Positions 44,262 through 53,727 of a DNA stretch of 64,000 nucleotides are shown piece after piece. The position numbers were made by a program, and so were the translations under genes. The notes below the pieces were generated by a model. The model made no database searches. It saw only the letters and a list, made by a program, of their open reading frames with translations, and was not told where the DNA came from. Numbering within the stretch: position 1 is the stretch's first letter; the number at the start of each line of letters is the position of its first letter. Source of the DNA: Bog-473 sp963779735 (lineage in GTDB: Bacteria; Actinomycetota; Acidimicrobiia; Acidimicrobiales; RAAP-2); the NCBI GenBank assembly GCA_963779735.1, contig CAVZZJ010000006.1:124001-188000 (forward strand). The letters are read 5' to 3'.

Positions 44262-46070
44262 CTACCTGCTGGATCGGTTCGTCTTTTCGGGTGATCCGAC
44301 GAGCTCGTCTCGCAGCTGGCGCTTGAGCACCTTGCCCGACGGATTGCGGGGGAGGGGCTGGTCCTTGAGCCATATGCGGGTGGGCACCATGAAGCCGGCG
44401 AGGCGCTGGCGCACGTGCGTGGAGAGCTCCTCCGCGGTCACCTTGAAGCCGGGACGAAGGACGACGACCGCGCCGACCTCCTCGCCCAGCGTGCGTTCGG
44501 GCACGCCGATCACGGCGCAGTCGGCCACGGCCGGGTGCTCGAACAGGGCCGCCTCCACCTGTACCGAGTAGACGTTCTCGCCGCCGCGGATGATCATGTC
44601 CTTGGCCCGGTCGACGATGTAGATGAAGTTGTCCGCGTCGAGCTGGGCGATGTCGCCGGTGTGGAGCCATCCCCGCGTGAAGACGAGCGACGTCTCCTCG
44701 GGGCGATTCCAGTAGCCGCGAACCACCTGTGGACCCGTGATCCACAGTTCGCCCCGCACATCGGGGCCACGGGGGATGGTCTCGTCGGGCTCGTCGCCCC
44801 CGAACCCCTCGGGGACGACGGCCACATCGCACACCGGGACAGGGGTTCCGACGCTGCTCGGTTTGGCGACGTAGTCGCTCCCCGAGTTCATGGAGATGAG
44901 CGACGAGGTCTCGGTCAGGCCGTAGCCGGTGGACGGGAGCCCGACCGGCCACGCCTCCCTGATCCGTCGGAGCAGGTCCGGCGGGGCCGGGGCACCACCG
45001 TAGGACACGGTGCGGACGGAAGAGGTGTCGTAGTTGGAGAAGCGTGGCGAGTCGATCACCTGCATGACCATGGAGGGCACACCTCCGAACGTCGTGACGC
45101 GCTCGCGCTCGATCAGCTCCAGGGCTCGCTCGGGTTCGAAGTGGTGCATCATGACCATCTTCCCCCCGGCGGCGATGTTTCCCACCATCATGTTGTGACA
45201 TCCGGTGGCGTGGAACAGCGGCACGGAGAGCAGGACCGATGACTGCACCTTGGGCACCGGGTTGGTCATCGATCGCCCGAACCGGCGCTCACCCCTCGTA
45301 TTGATGAAGAAGAGGCTCATCAAATTGGTGCAGATGTTGCGATGGGTGCCTACGGCCCCCTTGGGCCGCCCCGTGGTCCCCGAGGTGTAAAAGATGGTGG
45401 CGTCGTCCTCCGGCTCAATGGTGACGTCGGGCGGCGAGGCGTCGGCATCCACCGTCCCGAGAGCCAGGTCGAAGGGCCATTCGGCCGCCGGCGCCGCTCC
45501 GGCCGCCGGTCCAGACTCGTTGACGGGTGCGGCCTGCTGCCCGGCGGTGCGGTGCTCGTCGGTCACGATGAGGGCGGTCAGACGAGGAAGGTCACCGAGG
45601 AAGGGACGGAGCTGCTCGGCCCGCTGGGTGTCGACGAAGGCGAGCCTCGCACCCGAGTCCTCCAGCCCGTAGGACAGCTCCTCGCCGGTCCACCAGGCGT
45701 TGAGGGGAACGACGATGGCGCCGGTCAGCGTGGTGGCCCAGAACGCCATGACCCATTCGGGCAGATTGCGCATGGCGATGGCCACCCGGTCGCCCTTGGC
45801 GACGGCGAACCGGTCCCGCAAGCGTCGTGCCAACGTGCAGGCGATCCGGTAGTGCTCGGCAAAGGTCGTCTGCTCGTCCTCGTAGACCAGGAACGTGGCA
45901 TCGCCGTGGGCCAGGGAGAGGTCGAGGACGACCCGCAACGACGCCGGCGCATTCCTCCACGTGCGCGTGGCGACCCCGCGGATGACGCGTTCCTGCATCT
46001 CGAACATCTGGCCCGGCGCCGTCAACAAGGCGTCCGCTTCGGCGATGGTCAACGTGGGCGCATCGCTCAC
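44262..46070 (-). CDS. Acyl-CoA synthetase (AMP-binding enzyme)
   Basis: 602 aa from GTG 46070. ATP loop IFYTSGTTGRPKG (about residues 222-234), YGLTETS, and the C-terminal NPSGKVLKRQLR with the catalytic Lys. Activates fatty or aromatic acids as CoA esters. Its start overlaps the stop of orn (GTGA), an unusual pairing; the acyl-CoA dehydrogenase follows by 18 bp. Confidence 0.95.
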   Translation of the reverse strand: MSDAPTLTIAEADALLTAPGQMFEMQERVIRGVATRTWRNAPASLRVVLDLSLAHGDATFLVYEDEQTTFAEHYRIACTLARRLRDRFAVAKGDRVAIAMRNLPEWVMAFWATTLTGAIVVPLNAWWTGEELSYGLEDSGARLAFVDTQRAEQLRPFLGDLPRLTALIVTDEHRTAGQQAAPVNESGPAAGAAPAAEWPFDLALGTVDADASPPDVTIEPEDDATIFYTSGTTGRPKGAVGTHRNICTNLMSLFFINTRGERRFGRSMTNPVPKVQSSVLLSVPLFHATGCHNMMVGNIAAGGKMVMMHHFEPERALELIERERVTTFGGVPSMVMQVIDSPRFSNYDTSSVRTVSYGGAPAPPDLLRRIREAWPVGLPSTGYGLTETSSLISMNSGSDYVAKPSSVGTPVPVCDVAVVPEGFGGDEPDETIPRGPDVRGELWITGPQVVRGYWNRPEETSLVFTRGWLHTGDIAQLDADNFIYIVDRAKDMIIRGGENVYSVQVEAALFEHPAVADCAVIGVPERTLGEEVGAVVVLRPGFKVTAEELSTHVRQRLAGFMVPTRIWLKDQPLPRNPSGKVLKRQLRDELVGSPEKTNRSSR

Positions 46071-46636
46071 CCGCCCACCTCCCGAGGTGAGGCGGGGGAG
46101 GGGGTCGGGGTGAAGATGGCGCCACGATAGAAGGCCAGCTCGGCCACGCTCTCGCGGATGTCCTGCAGAGCGCGGTGTCCCCCCTTCTTGTCCGGGGCGG
46201 TTCCGTAGACCTCGGGGTGCCAGCGGCGACACAGCTCCTTGACCGTCGATACGTCGACCGACCGGTAGTGCAGGTAGTCCTCAATCTCGGGAAGCTGGAC
46301 CGCCAGGAACCGCCGGTCGGTGCCGATCGAGTTGCCCGCGAGCGGGACCGAGCGGGGCTCGGGGATGTGGAGCTTGAGGAACTCGAGCGTCTGCGCCCCG
46401 GCCTGGGCCAGGGTCAGGGTCGATGCGGCGATCGCCGGAAGCAGACCCGAGCGGGTGTGCATGGCGGTGACGAACTCGTCCATTTCGGACAACTGCTCGG
46501 GCGTGGCGTGAACGACGAGATCGGGGCCCTCGGCCAGGATCTCGAGGTCGTCGTCGGTGATGAGGCTGGCGATCTCCACGATGACGTGGCGGGAAGGATC
46601 AAGTCCGGTCATCTCGAGATCGATCCAGGCCAGCAT
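46067..46636 (-). CDS. orn: Oligoribonuclease
   Basis: 189 aa DEDDh exonuclease that degrades 2-5 nt RNAs and linear pGpG from c-di-GMP breakdown. WIDLEMTGLD (Asp, Glu), GTDRRFL, and HRALQDIRESV (His, Asp) are present. The plus-strand EAL remnant at 1756 is a c-di-GMP enzyme but unlinked. Overlaps the next gene by 4 nt. Confidence 0.96.
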   Translation of the reverse strand: MLAWIDLEMTGLDPSRHVIVEIASLITDDDLEILAEGPDLVVHATPEQLSEMDEFVTAMHTRSGLLPAIAASTLTLAQAGAQTLEFLKLHIPEPRSVPLAGNSIGTDRRFLAVQLPEIEDYLHYRSVDVSTVKELCRRWHPEVYGTAPDKKGGHRALQDIRESVAELAFYRGAIFTPTPSPASPREVGG

Positions 46637-46694
46637 GGGCGGGCATGCTACCGGCCCTGCCCCGGCCGTGGTGATCTTCTTGTAGTGTCCGGCG

Positions 46695-47138
46695 ATGCTG
46701 CGTGTACCCCTGCACCAGGTCGATCCGGACCTGGAGGTGCCGGCCTACGCACGCGTGGGCGATGCCGGCGCCGACCTGGTGGCACGCGAGGACGCCCTCC
46801 TGCCGGCCCGGGGCGGCCGGGCGCTGGTCCCGACCGGAGTCGCCGTGGCCATCCCGCCCGGGTTTGCCGGCTTGGTGCTGCCCCGGAGCGGGCTGGCGTT
46901 CCGTCACGGCGTCACCTGCCTCAATGCGCCGGGGCTGATCGATGCCGGCTACCGGGGAGAGCTCAAGGTCGTTCTGGTAAACCACGACCCGTCGGAGGAC
47001 TATGCCGTCAACCGGGGAGACCGGATCGCCCAATTGGTCATCGTTCGGGTCGAGGAGGCGACGTTCGACCTGGTGCCGATCGACGGCCTAGGGGAGGCGA
47101 CCCGTGGACCCGGCGGCTTCGGCCATACGGGAAGGTGA
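46695..47138 (+). CDS. dut: Deoxyuridine triphosphatase
   Basis: 147 aa trimeric dUTPase. Motif 3 GLIDAGYRGELKVVLVN (about residues 82-98), LPRSGLAFRHGVT, and the C-terminal motif 5 RGPGGFGHTGR. Hydrolyses dUTP to dUMP. Divergent from orn by 58 bp. Confidence 0.96.
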   Translation: MLRVPLHQVDPDLEVPAYARVGDAGADLVAREDALLPARGGRALVPTGVAVAIPPGFAGLVLPRSGLAFRHGVTCLNAPGLIDAGYRGELKVVLVNHDPSEDYAVNRGDRIAQLVIVRVEEATFDLVPIDGLGEATRGPGGFGHTGR

Positions 47139-47139
47139 T

Positions 47140-47184
47140 GTGATGGTCGTGATGGTCGTGATGGTCGTGATGGTCGTGATGGTC
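47140..47184. repeat. Five tandem GTGATGGTC units
   Basis: A perfect 9-bp repeat, five copies, immediately upstream of the WS/DGAT start. Its period is a multiple of three, so copy-number changes keep the micro-ORF frame. Confidence 0.9.
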
Positions 47185-47205
47185 GTGGGCCCGAGGGAGC
47201 GGTGA
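47140..47205 (+). CDS. Repeat-encoded micro-ORF overlapping the WS/DGAT start
   Basis: GTG 47140 opens five copies of Val-Met-Val followed by VGPRER and TGA 47203-47205, whose last base is the first base of the WS/DGAT ATG (TGATG). 21 residues, strongly hydrophobic. Length would vary with repeat number. It could be a leader peptide, or just a consequence of the repeat. Confidence 0.35.
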   Translation: MMVVMVVMVVMVVMVVGPRER

Positions 47206-48647
47206 TGGAACCGCTGCAGGGATTGGATGCCGCGTTCTTGTCGCTCGAAACCCCGACCACCCCGTTGCACGTGGGGGTGGTCATGGTCCTCGACGCCCCC
47301 GAGGGCACCCGGTCGCTCTTCTCGCCCTCCACCCGGTACGCCCAGATCCGGCGGGTCATCGCTCAACGCCTGCACCTGGTCGGACCCCTTCGCCAGCGGG
47401 CGCTCCGGGTGCCTCTCGGGCTGCACCACCCGGTGTGGGTCGATGACCCCGACTTCGAACTGGACGACCACCTCTCCCGCGCCAGCCTGCCGACACCGGG
47501 AGGCCGGTCTGAGCTCGACGCCTTCGTGGCCGCGGCCATGAGCCGCCCGCTCGATCGCGACCGCCCACTGTGGGAGATGTACGTCGTCGAGGGACTGGCA
47601 GGCGGTCGCACGGCCCTCATCGCCAAGGTGCACCATGCCATCCTGGACGGAGTCAGCGGTACGTCGATGCTGGCCGCATTCCTCGACCTCAACCCGCGGG
47701 AGCGGGTCGTGACACTGCCCGACGGGACTTGGGATCCGGAGCCGATGCCCGGCGGCGTGCGGATGCTGCGGTACGCGGCGTCCGGAATATCGCATCAACC
47801 GGCCCGGGTGTTGAGTGCCATCAACGCCGGCGTGGAGGCCGTGGCGGATCTGGGCATGCACAACCGCGAGTTACAGGACCGGGCCGAGTCGCCACCCCCG
47901 GCCTTTTTCTCCGCACCGCAGACGTCGTTGAACGGAACCGTTTCCAACCGCAAGCGCTTTTCGTCCATGTCGTTCTCTCTCAACGACGCCAAACTCATCC
48001 GTCGCGTCTTCGGGTGCACGGTGAACGACGTGATCCTCGCCGGCGTGGCCGGTGGGTTGCGGCGTGTGATCGGCGGGCGCGGGGAGGAGTTGGCTCGCTC
48101 GCTGGTGGCCATGGTGCCGGTCTCCACGCGGGACGCTGGCCTAGGCCACGAGCTGGGCAACCGGATCTCGGGGATGCTGGTCTCGCTGGCCACCGATCTT
48201 GACGATCCGGTACAGCGCCTCGGCGCCATCGCCGCATCGACCCGGGTGGCCAAGGAACAGGAGCAGCTTCACCGGGGACGGCTGCTCGGAGACCTGGCAC
48301 AGATCGCCGCTCCGGGCCTGGTTTCGCGGCTCGCCCGTGCCGTTGTCGGCACCAAGCTGTTCGACCGGGTGCGCCCCCCCTTCAACGTGACGGTGTCGGG
48401 GCTGAAGGGCCCGGACTTCCCCCTCTTCTGTGCCGGGAGCCGCGTCGTCGCACTGCACCCCGTGGGCCCGATCGCCGAGGGTGTGGGACTGAACGTCACC
48501 GTTCTGTCGTATATCGACCAGCTCCATTTCGGGTTGTTCGCCTGCCGCAAGCTTCTCCCCGAGTTAGAGGTCCTGGCCGCAGCGGTCGATGAGGCGCTGG
48601 GTGAGCTCGGCGCCTGCGCGCTCGAGGCCCAGGGCGCGGCGGGATAG
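47205..48647 (+). CDS. Wax ester synthase/diacylglycerol acyltransferase (WS/DGAT)
   Basis: 480 aa. HHAILDG (residues about 143-149) is the catalytic HHxxxDG motif; LSLETPTTPLHVG, RPLWEMYVVEGL, and PFNVTVSGLKGP are other family marks. Joins acyl-CoA to an alcohol or diacylglycerol to make storage lipid. Acyl-CoA genes nearby can supply substrate. Confidence 0.96.
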   Translation: MEPLQGLDAAFLSLETPTTPLHVGVVMVLDAPEGTRSLFSPSTRYAQIRRVIAQRLHLVGPLRQRALRVPLGLHHPVWVDDPDFELDDHLSRASLPTPGGRSELDAFVAAAMSRPLDRDRPLWEMYVVEGLAGGRTALIAKVHHAILDGVSGTSMLAAFLDLNPRERVVTLPDGTWDPEPMPGGVRMLRYAASGISHQPARVLSAINAGVEAVADLGMHNRELQDRAESPPPAFFSAPQTSLNGTVSNRKRFSSMSFSLNDAKLIRRVFGCTVNDVILAGVAGGLRRVIGGRGEELARSLVAMVPVSTRDAGLGHELGNRISGMLVSLATDLDDPVQRLGAIAASTRVAKEQEQLHRGRLLGDLAQIAAPGLVSRLARAVVGTKLFDRVRPPFNVTVSGLKGPDFPLFCAGSRVVALHPVGPIAEGVGLNVTVLSYIDQLHFGLFACRKLLPELEVLAAAVDEALGELGACALEAQGAAG

Positions 48648-48664
48648 GTCGAGGGGGTGTCTCC

Positions 48665-49585
48665 ATGAAGGTTGCCATCACGGGATCGAAGGGTTTGATC
48701 GGGTCGGCACTGACGCCTCACCTTCGGTCCGAGGGACACGAGGTCGTCCGCCTCGTGCGGGGCGAGCCCGAAGCCGGCGACGTCCTGTGGAACCCGAAGA
48801 GCGGAACCATCGAGATCGAGAAGCTGCGCGGAGTCGATGCCGTGGTGCATCTGGCCGGAGCCGGGGTGGGGGATCACCTCTGGTCCGCCCGTTACAAAGA
48901 GACGATCCTCTCGAGCCGTGTCGACGGGACATCGACGCTGGCGGAGGCGCTTTCCCGGATGTCCGATCCACCGTCCGTGCTGCTGAGCGCCTCGGCCGTG
49001 GGGTACTACGGCTCGCGGGGAGACGAACTGCTGACCGAGGAGTCAGGGCCCGGCTCGGGCTTCCTGGCCGACGTCTGCGAGAAGTGGGAAGCCGCCGCGT
49101 CGGCTGTCTCGGGAGCCGGGATCCGACTGGTCGTAGCCCGGATGGGTGTCGTGTTGAGCGGTGCCGGCGGAGCCCTGAAGAAGCAACTTCCCGCGTTCCG
49201 GCTCGGGGTTGGGGCGCGGCTCGGACGAGGCTCCCAGCAACTGAGCTGGATCACCCGGCGGGACGCCGTGGCCGCCATAGCGCACCTGCTGCGTGGCGAC
49301 GGGCCGTCCGGACCGATCAACCTGACGGCGCCCCGGCCCGTCTCCAACGCCACCTTCACCCATGCGCTCGGCCATGCGCTGCACCGGCCGGCCGTCCTCG
49401 CCGTTCCCCAGGCGATTCTCCGCTTGGTGGTCGGTGCGGAAATGACCTCCGAGTTCCTACTGGCATCCCAACGGGCGGTACCGAAGCGGCTCCTCAAGGA
49501 TGGCTTCATCTTCGCCGATGACGAGCTCGCCGACGCCCTCAGGACCGCCTTGGGGGATTCGGCCCGGGTGCCGCCGGGCGGATAG
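48665..49585 (+). CDS. TIGR01777-type epimerase/dehydratase-like protein
   Basis: 306 aa. N-terminal NAD-binding VAITGSKGLIGSAL, then VHLAGAGVGD, LLSASAVGYYGSRGDELLTE and GPINLTAPRPVSNATF identify the extended-SDR YfcH/SulA group. Enzyme activity unknown. Confidence 0.93.
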   Translation: MKVAITGSKGLIGSALTPHLRSEGHEVVRLVRGEPEAGDVLWNPKSGTIEIEKLRGVDAVVHLAGAGVGDHLWSARYKETILSSRVDGTSTLAEALSRMSDPPSVLLSASAVGYYGSRGDELLTEESGPGSGFLADVCEKWEAAASAVSGAGIRLVVARMGVVLSGAGGALKKQLPAFRLGVGARLGRGSQQLSWITRRDAVAAIAHLLRGDGPSGPINLTAPRPVSNATFTHALGHALHRPAVLAVPQAILRLVVGAEMTSEFLLASQRAVPKRLLKDGFIFADDELADALRTALGDSARVPPGG

Positions 49586-49681
49586 GAAGGTGGGGGGTCA
49601 ATCTCGGAGAAACCGCAGGTGGACCCGGTGGGGCTTGCTGTGGTGTGCGCGGTCCGCGGCACGCTAGTCTTTACGTTCCAC

Positions 49682-49756
49682 GCGGAAGTGGCGCAGCGGT
49701 AGCGCATCACCTTGCCAAGGTGAGGGTCGCGGGTTCGAATCCCGTCTTCCGCTCCA
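49682..49756 (+). tRNA. tRNA-Gly (anticodon GCC)
   Basis: Acceptor GCGGAAG pairs with CTTCCGC, anticodon stem TCACC/GGTGA with loop TTGCCAA, T-arm GGGTTCGAATCCC, and encoded CCA. 75 nt. Accessory genes begin about 170 bp downstream. Confidence 0.97.
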
Positions 49757-49925
49757 GAGAAAGTCACACAAAGGAAGGCAGAGGGACGGGAGGCGGCCGG
49801 AAGGCGGACAGGGGCCGGAGGGACGGCGACGGCCGACGGCGGCCCGGCAGGGACGACCGGCGGACCGGCGGCGGAGCCTTGGGGGGGGACTGAGGAGCGG
49901 GGAACTGGAAGCGGCACACCACGGT

Positions 49926-51392
49926 TCAGCAGGCGCTCATGATTGAAAGAAGGATCTTCCACCTCTGGTTTACCGAATGCGGTGACGGCACGTTGGGATC
50001 CAAGTAGGACGGCACGTTCGGATCGAACAAGAGTTCATGGATGCGGAACTCAAACGGCAGGAGATCGGGGCAGGCGTCCCGCTTTGCCGTCTCAAGATCC
50101 CGGGACAAGGCGATGAGGAAATCCACGACGTAGGCGCTTCCGACTTCGTTCCATCCTTCCAATCTCTCCGAGGATGAGATGGGCTCGTTGAAGCGGGCGA
50201 TGGCCGCTTCAACCATGGCAGACACTTGGTCGAGGGCCTCTCGGCGCTGCACGGGGTCAGGCGGGGGCTCGGACGACCAGCCCACTACATGACCGCTGGC
50301 GTTGACAGCAGTCGCGTGGCTGTTTTTGAACCCGGGAAGGGTGCCGAGGTCGACCATGCCGCCAGCAGCCGTCCAGGAAAAGGCGTGATCGCTGCCGTTC
50401 GCGTCGTCGGCGGTGCCGACCACCTGGCCGCTGGCACTGACAGTCCGGGGTCGGCTGCTCTTGCCGCCCAAGGTGCCGAGGTCGACCATGCCGCCAGCGG
50501 CCGTCCAAAAGAAGGCGTGAGAGTTGCCGTTCGCGTCGTCGGCGGAGCCCACTACCTGGCCGCTAGCGTTGACGGCATGGGCCGAACTGTGGTTCGCAGT
50601 CCAGCGCTTCGACACGGGGACACGTTGGGCCCAGTATTCACCGTCATGCGCTTCGCTGTCGAGAGTGCCGAGGTCGACCATGCCGTCAGCAGCCGTCCAG
50701 GAGAATGCGTGCTCGAAGCCGTTCGCGTCCAACGAATAGCCCACAACCTGGCCGTTGGCATTCACGGCGGTGGCGATGCTGTAGTCGCCCCCGAGCGTGC
50801 CGAGGTCGACCATGCCGTCAGCAGCCGTCCAGGAAAAGGCGCGCTCGTTGCCGTTCTCGTTGGACGCCCAGCCCACGACCCGGCCGCGGGCGCTGACGGT
50901 CCGGGCCCGGCTGATCTTTCCCCCGAGGGTGCCGAGGTCGACCATGCCGTCAGCAGCCGTCCACGAAAAAGCGTGACGGTCGCCGTTCGCGTCGTCCGCC
51001 CAGCCCACTATCTGACCGTTGGCGTTGACGGCCGTCGCATGGCTGTATTTGCCGCCCAGGGTGCCGAGGTCGACCACGCCGTCAGCAGCCGTCCAGGAAC
51101 AGGCATGAGAGTTGCCGTTCGCGTCGTACGCCATGCCCACTATCTGGCCATTGGATGTGACAGCAGAGGGCCCGCTAGAAGTGCCCCCGAGGGTGCCGAG
51201 ATCGACCATTCCGCCAGCAGCCGTCCAGGAGAAGGCGTGATGGTCGCCGTTCGCGTTGTACGAGACGCCTACTACCTGCCCGTGGTTGTTGACCGCACCG
51301 GCGACGCTGTAGGTCCCGCCGAGGGTGCCGAGGTCGACCATGCCGTCAGCAGCCGTCCAGGAGAAGGCGTGAGCTATGACACGGGGGAACAT
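49926..51392 (-). CDS. HAF-repeat protein, possibly N-terminally truncated
   Basis: 488 aa. About ten copies of HAFSWTAADGMVDLGTLGG and similar, the HAF repeat found in exported and cell-surface proteins. A non-repeat 120-residue C-terminal domain (WSSEPPPDPVQRREALDQV onward) follows. The first repeat begins 8 residues after the Met, no signal peptide is seen, and the upstream frame stops at a TAG without a start, so the N-terminus is probably lost. Base use and repeats differ from neighbours. Confidence 0.75.
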   Translation of the reverse strand: MFPRVIAHAFSWTAADGMVDLGTLGGTYSVAGAVNNHGQVVGVSYNANGDHHAFSWTAAGGMVDLGTLGGTSSGPSAVTSNGQIVGMAYDANGNSHACSWTAADGVVDLGTLGGKYSHATAVNANGQIVGWADDANGDRHAFSWTAADGMVDLGTLGGKISRARTVSARGRVVGWASNENGNERAFSWTAADGMVDLGTLGGDYSIATAVNANGQVVGYSLDANGFEHAFSWTAADGMVDLGTLDSEAHDGEYWAQRVPVSKRWTANHSSAHAVNASGQVVGSADDANGNSHAFFWTAAGGMVDLGTLGGKSSRPRTVSASGQVVGTADDANGSDHAFSWTAAGGMVDLGTLPGFKNSHATAVNASGHVVGWSSEPPPDPVQRREALDQVSAMVEAAIARFNEPISSSERLEGWNEVGSAYVVDFLIALSRDLETAKRDACPDLLPFEFRIHELLFDPNVPSYLDPNVPSPHSVNQRWKILLSIMSAC

Positions 51393-51629
51393 GACAGCAT
51401 TTTTGCCACCCTCGGCGTGAATGGCAACCGATTGGCGACAGGTGGCAATTGGCCGTACGACGTAGCCGGGCCATTGCTCAAAGAGCTAGGGCCGTGACTC
51501 GGCACCCCACAGCCCGACCCCGACCCCGAGGGAGGCCGACCGACCGAGCACCTTGGGAAGGGGGCTATGCGGACGGTGGCGCAAGCCGGGTACTCGCCCT
51601 CTACAGAGACCCGATCGCTACGGCGCATC

Positions 51630-51851
51630 TCAGACCCCTTCCTTGTGTGGGTGGTCAAACCGGTACGACTCACTCAGCTCGTTCACGTATGCCATCGCCT
51701 CGTGGTCGCAGTAAATGCGGAGTTCGGTCTCACCAACGCCGCCCATCCTCGTCCAGTCCGTCTCCAGGTAGTCGCGCGCGCTGGCCTGATCGGCGAGCTT
51801 GCACTCGTCGCAGGCTCGAACATGAACCGTCAGCGTGAACGCGACATCCAT
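51630..51851 (-). CDS. Hypothetical protein, 73 aa
   Basis: From ATG 51851: MDVAFTLTVHVRACDECKLA, then an acidic stretch and CDHEAMAYVNEL. One CxxC-like pair and a late Cys. No family recognised. Could be a small zinc or redox protein. Lies between the HAF gene and an empty stretch. Confidence 0.4.
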   Translation of the reverse strand: MDVAFTLTVHVRACDECKLADQASARDYLETDWTRMGGVGETELRIYCDHEAMAYVNELSESYRFDHPHKEGV

Positions 51852-52328
51852 GCACTCGATGGTAAATGGCGACCTCGGTACGGACGGAGTCGTTGTCCCA
51901 ATATTGGGCAGAGATTGAGCCATGTCTCGCCAGACTGACGGATGTGGTTCCGACCTATTCGGTTAGTTTCGTGGCGCGTGCGTCTCAAGTGTCCTCGACG
52001 GGCACCGAGCCCGAGAGAAACCGACCGGGCACATTTGCAGGCGCTGGATTAGGGACCTACCCAACTACAACCTGGCACTGCTACAGGCGGTTGTCGAGTA
52101 GTTAGTCGCGGTGCCAGCACCGTCCCGTCATGCCACGCGACGTTGACAATTGCGGCACCTGCGGTTCGCTACTGTCACTCGAAAACGCCATCCTGGGCTG
52201 CAGTGGCACCGCCTTTAGTCCGCCCGGTCCCGGCGGCCCGCCGCCAGCCGCCCGCCAATGATGGCAGTAGACAGCACTCGATCGTCTCGGGCGAGCACGT
52301 CACAAGCTGTGACAAGCTGAACCCGACT
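51852..52328. other. Gene-poor stretch before the GlcD-type gene
   Basis: No gene recognised on either strand. The final 130 bases are GC-rich with CCGCCAGCCGCCCGCC-type low complexity. The 3' end of the tRNA-Gly was looked for here as an att copy and not found. Confidence 0.5.
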
Positions 52329-53720
52329 ATGAGCGCCCCCGCCGAAGCCGGCCGTCTCCTCCGCGACCTCGAAGCCGTCGCCGGCGCCGGCCACGTCCTC
52401 GCCGGCGAAGACGCCAAGGACGACTACTTCCACGACGAGGCGCTCGGCCTGGAGCCGGTCAGGCCCCTGGCGGTCGTGTTCCCGGCCGACGTCGAGCAGA
52501 CCAGGCGGATCGTCGAGCTGGCCAACCAGACCGGCACCCCGCTCACTGCCCGGGGCAGCGGTACGGGACTGGCCGGCGCCTGCATCCCCCGCGGGGACGG
52601 AATCGTCGTCTCCTTCGAGCGCATGAACACCATCCGGGAGATCGACACCGACAACCACGTCGCCGTCGTCCAGCCCGGTGTCACCCTCCAACAGCTCGAT
52701 GAGGCGACGGCCACCCGCGGCCTGGTCTACCCAGTGTTCCCCGGCGAGTCGAGCGCGTCGCTCGGCGGCAACGTCGCGACCAACGCCGGCGGCATGCGGG
52801 CGGTCAAGTACGGCGTCACCCGCCACCAAGTCCTCGGCCTGCAGGCTGTGCTCGGCACCGGCGAGTCCATCCGCACCGGAGGCAAGTTCGTGAAGTCGAC
52901 CGCCGGCTACGACCTGACGCAGCTGATCGTGGGTTCTGAGGGGACGCTCGCGCTGGTGACCGAGGCCATCCTCCGCCTCTACCCGCGCCCCGGCCACGCG
53001 GCCACCGTCCTCGCCCCCTTCGCCTCCCTGCCGGCGTGCATGAGCGCGGTGCCCAAGCTGATCCGTACGGGGGTCGGCCCGCTCATGGTCGAGTACATCG
53101 ACCGGGGCACGATGGCGGCGCTGGCCAAGGCCGGCGATCTCGAGTTGGGTGTCCCGGCCGCGATCAAGGACCATACGGTCGCCTACCTGGTTGTCGTCCT
53201 TGAGAACACTCGGGAGGATCGGCTGGCCGAGGACACGGAGTTGGTGGCCAATCTGCTCGGGGACCTGGAGGCGCTGGACGTGTACGTGCTGCCGCCGCAG
53301 GCCGGGGCGCAGCTGATCGCGGCGCGGGAGCGGGCGTTCTGGGTGGCCAAGGCCGTCGGCGCCGACGACATCCTGGACGTTGTCGTCCCCCGCGCCGACA
53401 TCTCACCGTTCATGGACGAGGTGGCCGAGCTCGCGGCGAAAACGGGTTCATGGGTATCGGGCTGCGGCCACGCCGGCGACGGCAACGTCCATCTGTCCGT
53501 GCTCCAACCCGACCCGTTGAAACGGGCCGAGGTGATCGAGGGGATACTGAGGGCAGGAGTTGACAGAGGTGGTGCCATTTCGGGTGAGCATGGGATCGGC
53601 CTCGGTAAAAGGAAGTATCTGGCCGCGATAGAGGACCCCGCCAAACTGGCCTTGTGGCGGCGGATCAAGACCGCGTTCGACCCGAACGACATCCTCAACC
53701 CGGGAGCGATATTCGAGTGA
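52329..53720 (+). CDS. GlcD-type FAD-linked oxidase
   Basis: 463 aa from ATG 52329. The FAD domain shows TARGSGTGLAGACIPRGDGI and GYDLTQLIVGSEGTLA; the C-terminal half has GCGHAGDGNVHLSVL (metal-site His) and SGEHGIGLGKRKYL. It oxidises glycolate or D-2-hydroxy acids such as D-lactate. Only 7 nt before the ThDP gene, suggesting a linked 2-keto acid step. Confidence 0.95.
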   Translation: MSAPAEAGRLLRDLEAVAGAGHVLAGEDAKDDYFHDEALGLEPVRPLAVVFPADVEQTRRIVELANQTGTPLTARGSGTGLAGACIPRGDGIVVSFERMNTIREIDTDNHVAVVQPGVTLQQLDEATATRGLVYPVFPGESSASLGGNVATNAGGMRAVKYGVTRHQVLGLQAVLGTGESIRTGGKFVKSTAGYDLTQLIVGSEGTLALVTEAILRLYPRPGHAATVLAPFASLPACMSAVPKLIRTGVGPLMVEYIDRGTMAALAKAGDLELGVPAAIKDHTVAYLVVVLENTREDRLAEDTELVANLLGDLEALDVYVLPPQAGAQLIAARERAFWVAKAVGADDILDVVVPRADISPFMDEVAELAAKTGSWVSGCGHAGDGNVHLSVLQPDPLKRAEVIEGILRAGVDRGGAISGEHGIGLGKRKYLAAIEDPAKLALWRRIKTAFDPNDILNPGAIFE

Positions 53721-53727
53721 GCAGACG

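Noticed and set aside
47140..47184. CRISPR or origin iterons
   Set aside because: Only a 9-bp tandem repeat with five copies and no replication genes nearby.
50226..51497. 423-aa plus-strand open frame with repeats
   Set aside because: Antisense shadow of the HAF-repeat gene; repeats mirror it.
49682..52328. tRNA-Gly as an attachment site for an island carrying the HAF gene
   Set aside because: No repeat of the tRNA 3' end and no integrase found in the following 2.6 kb.
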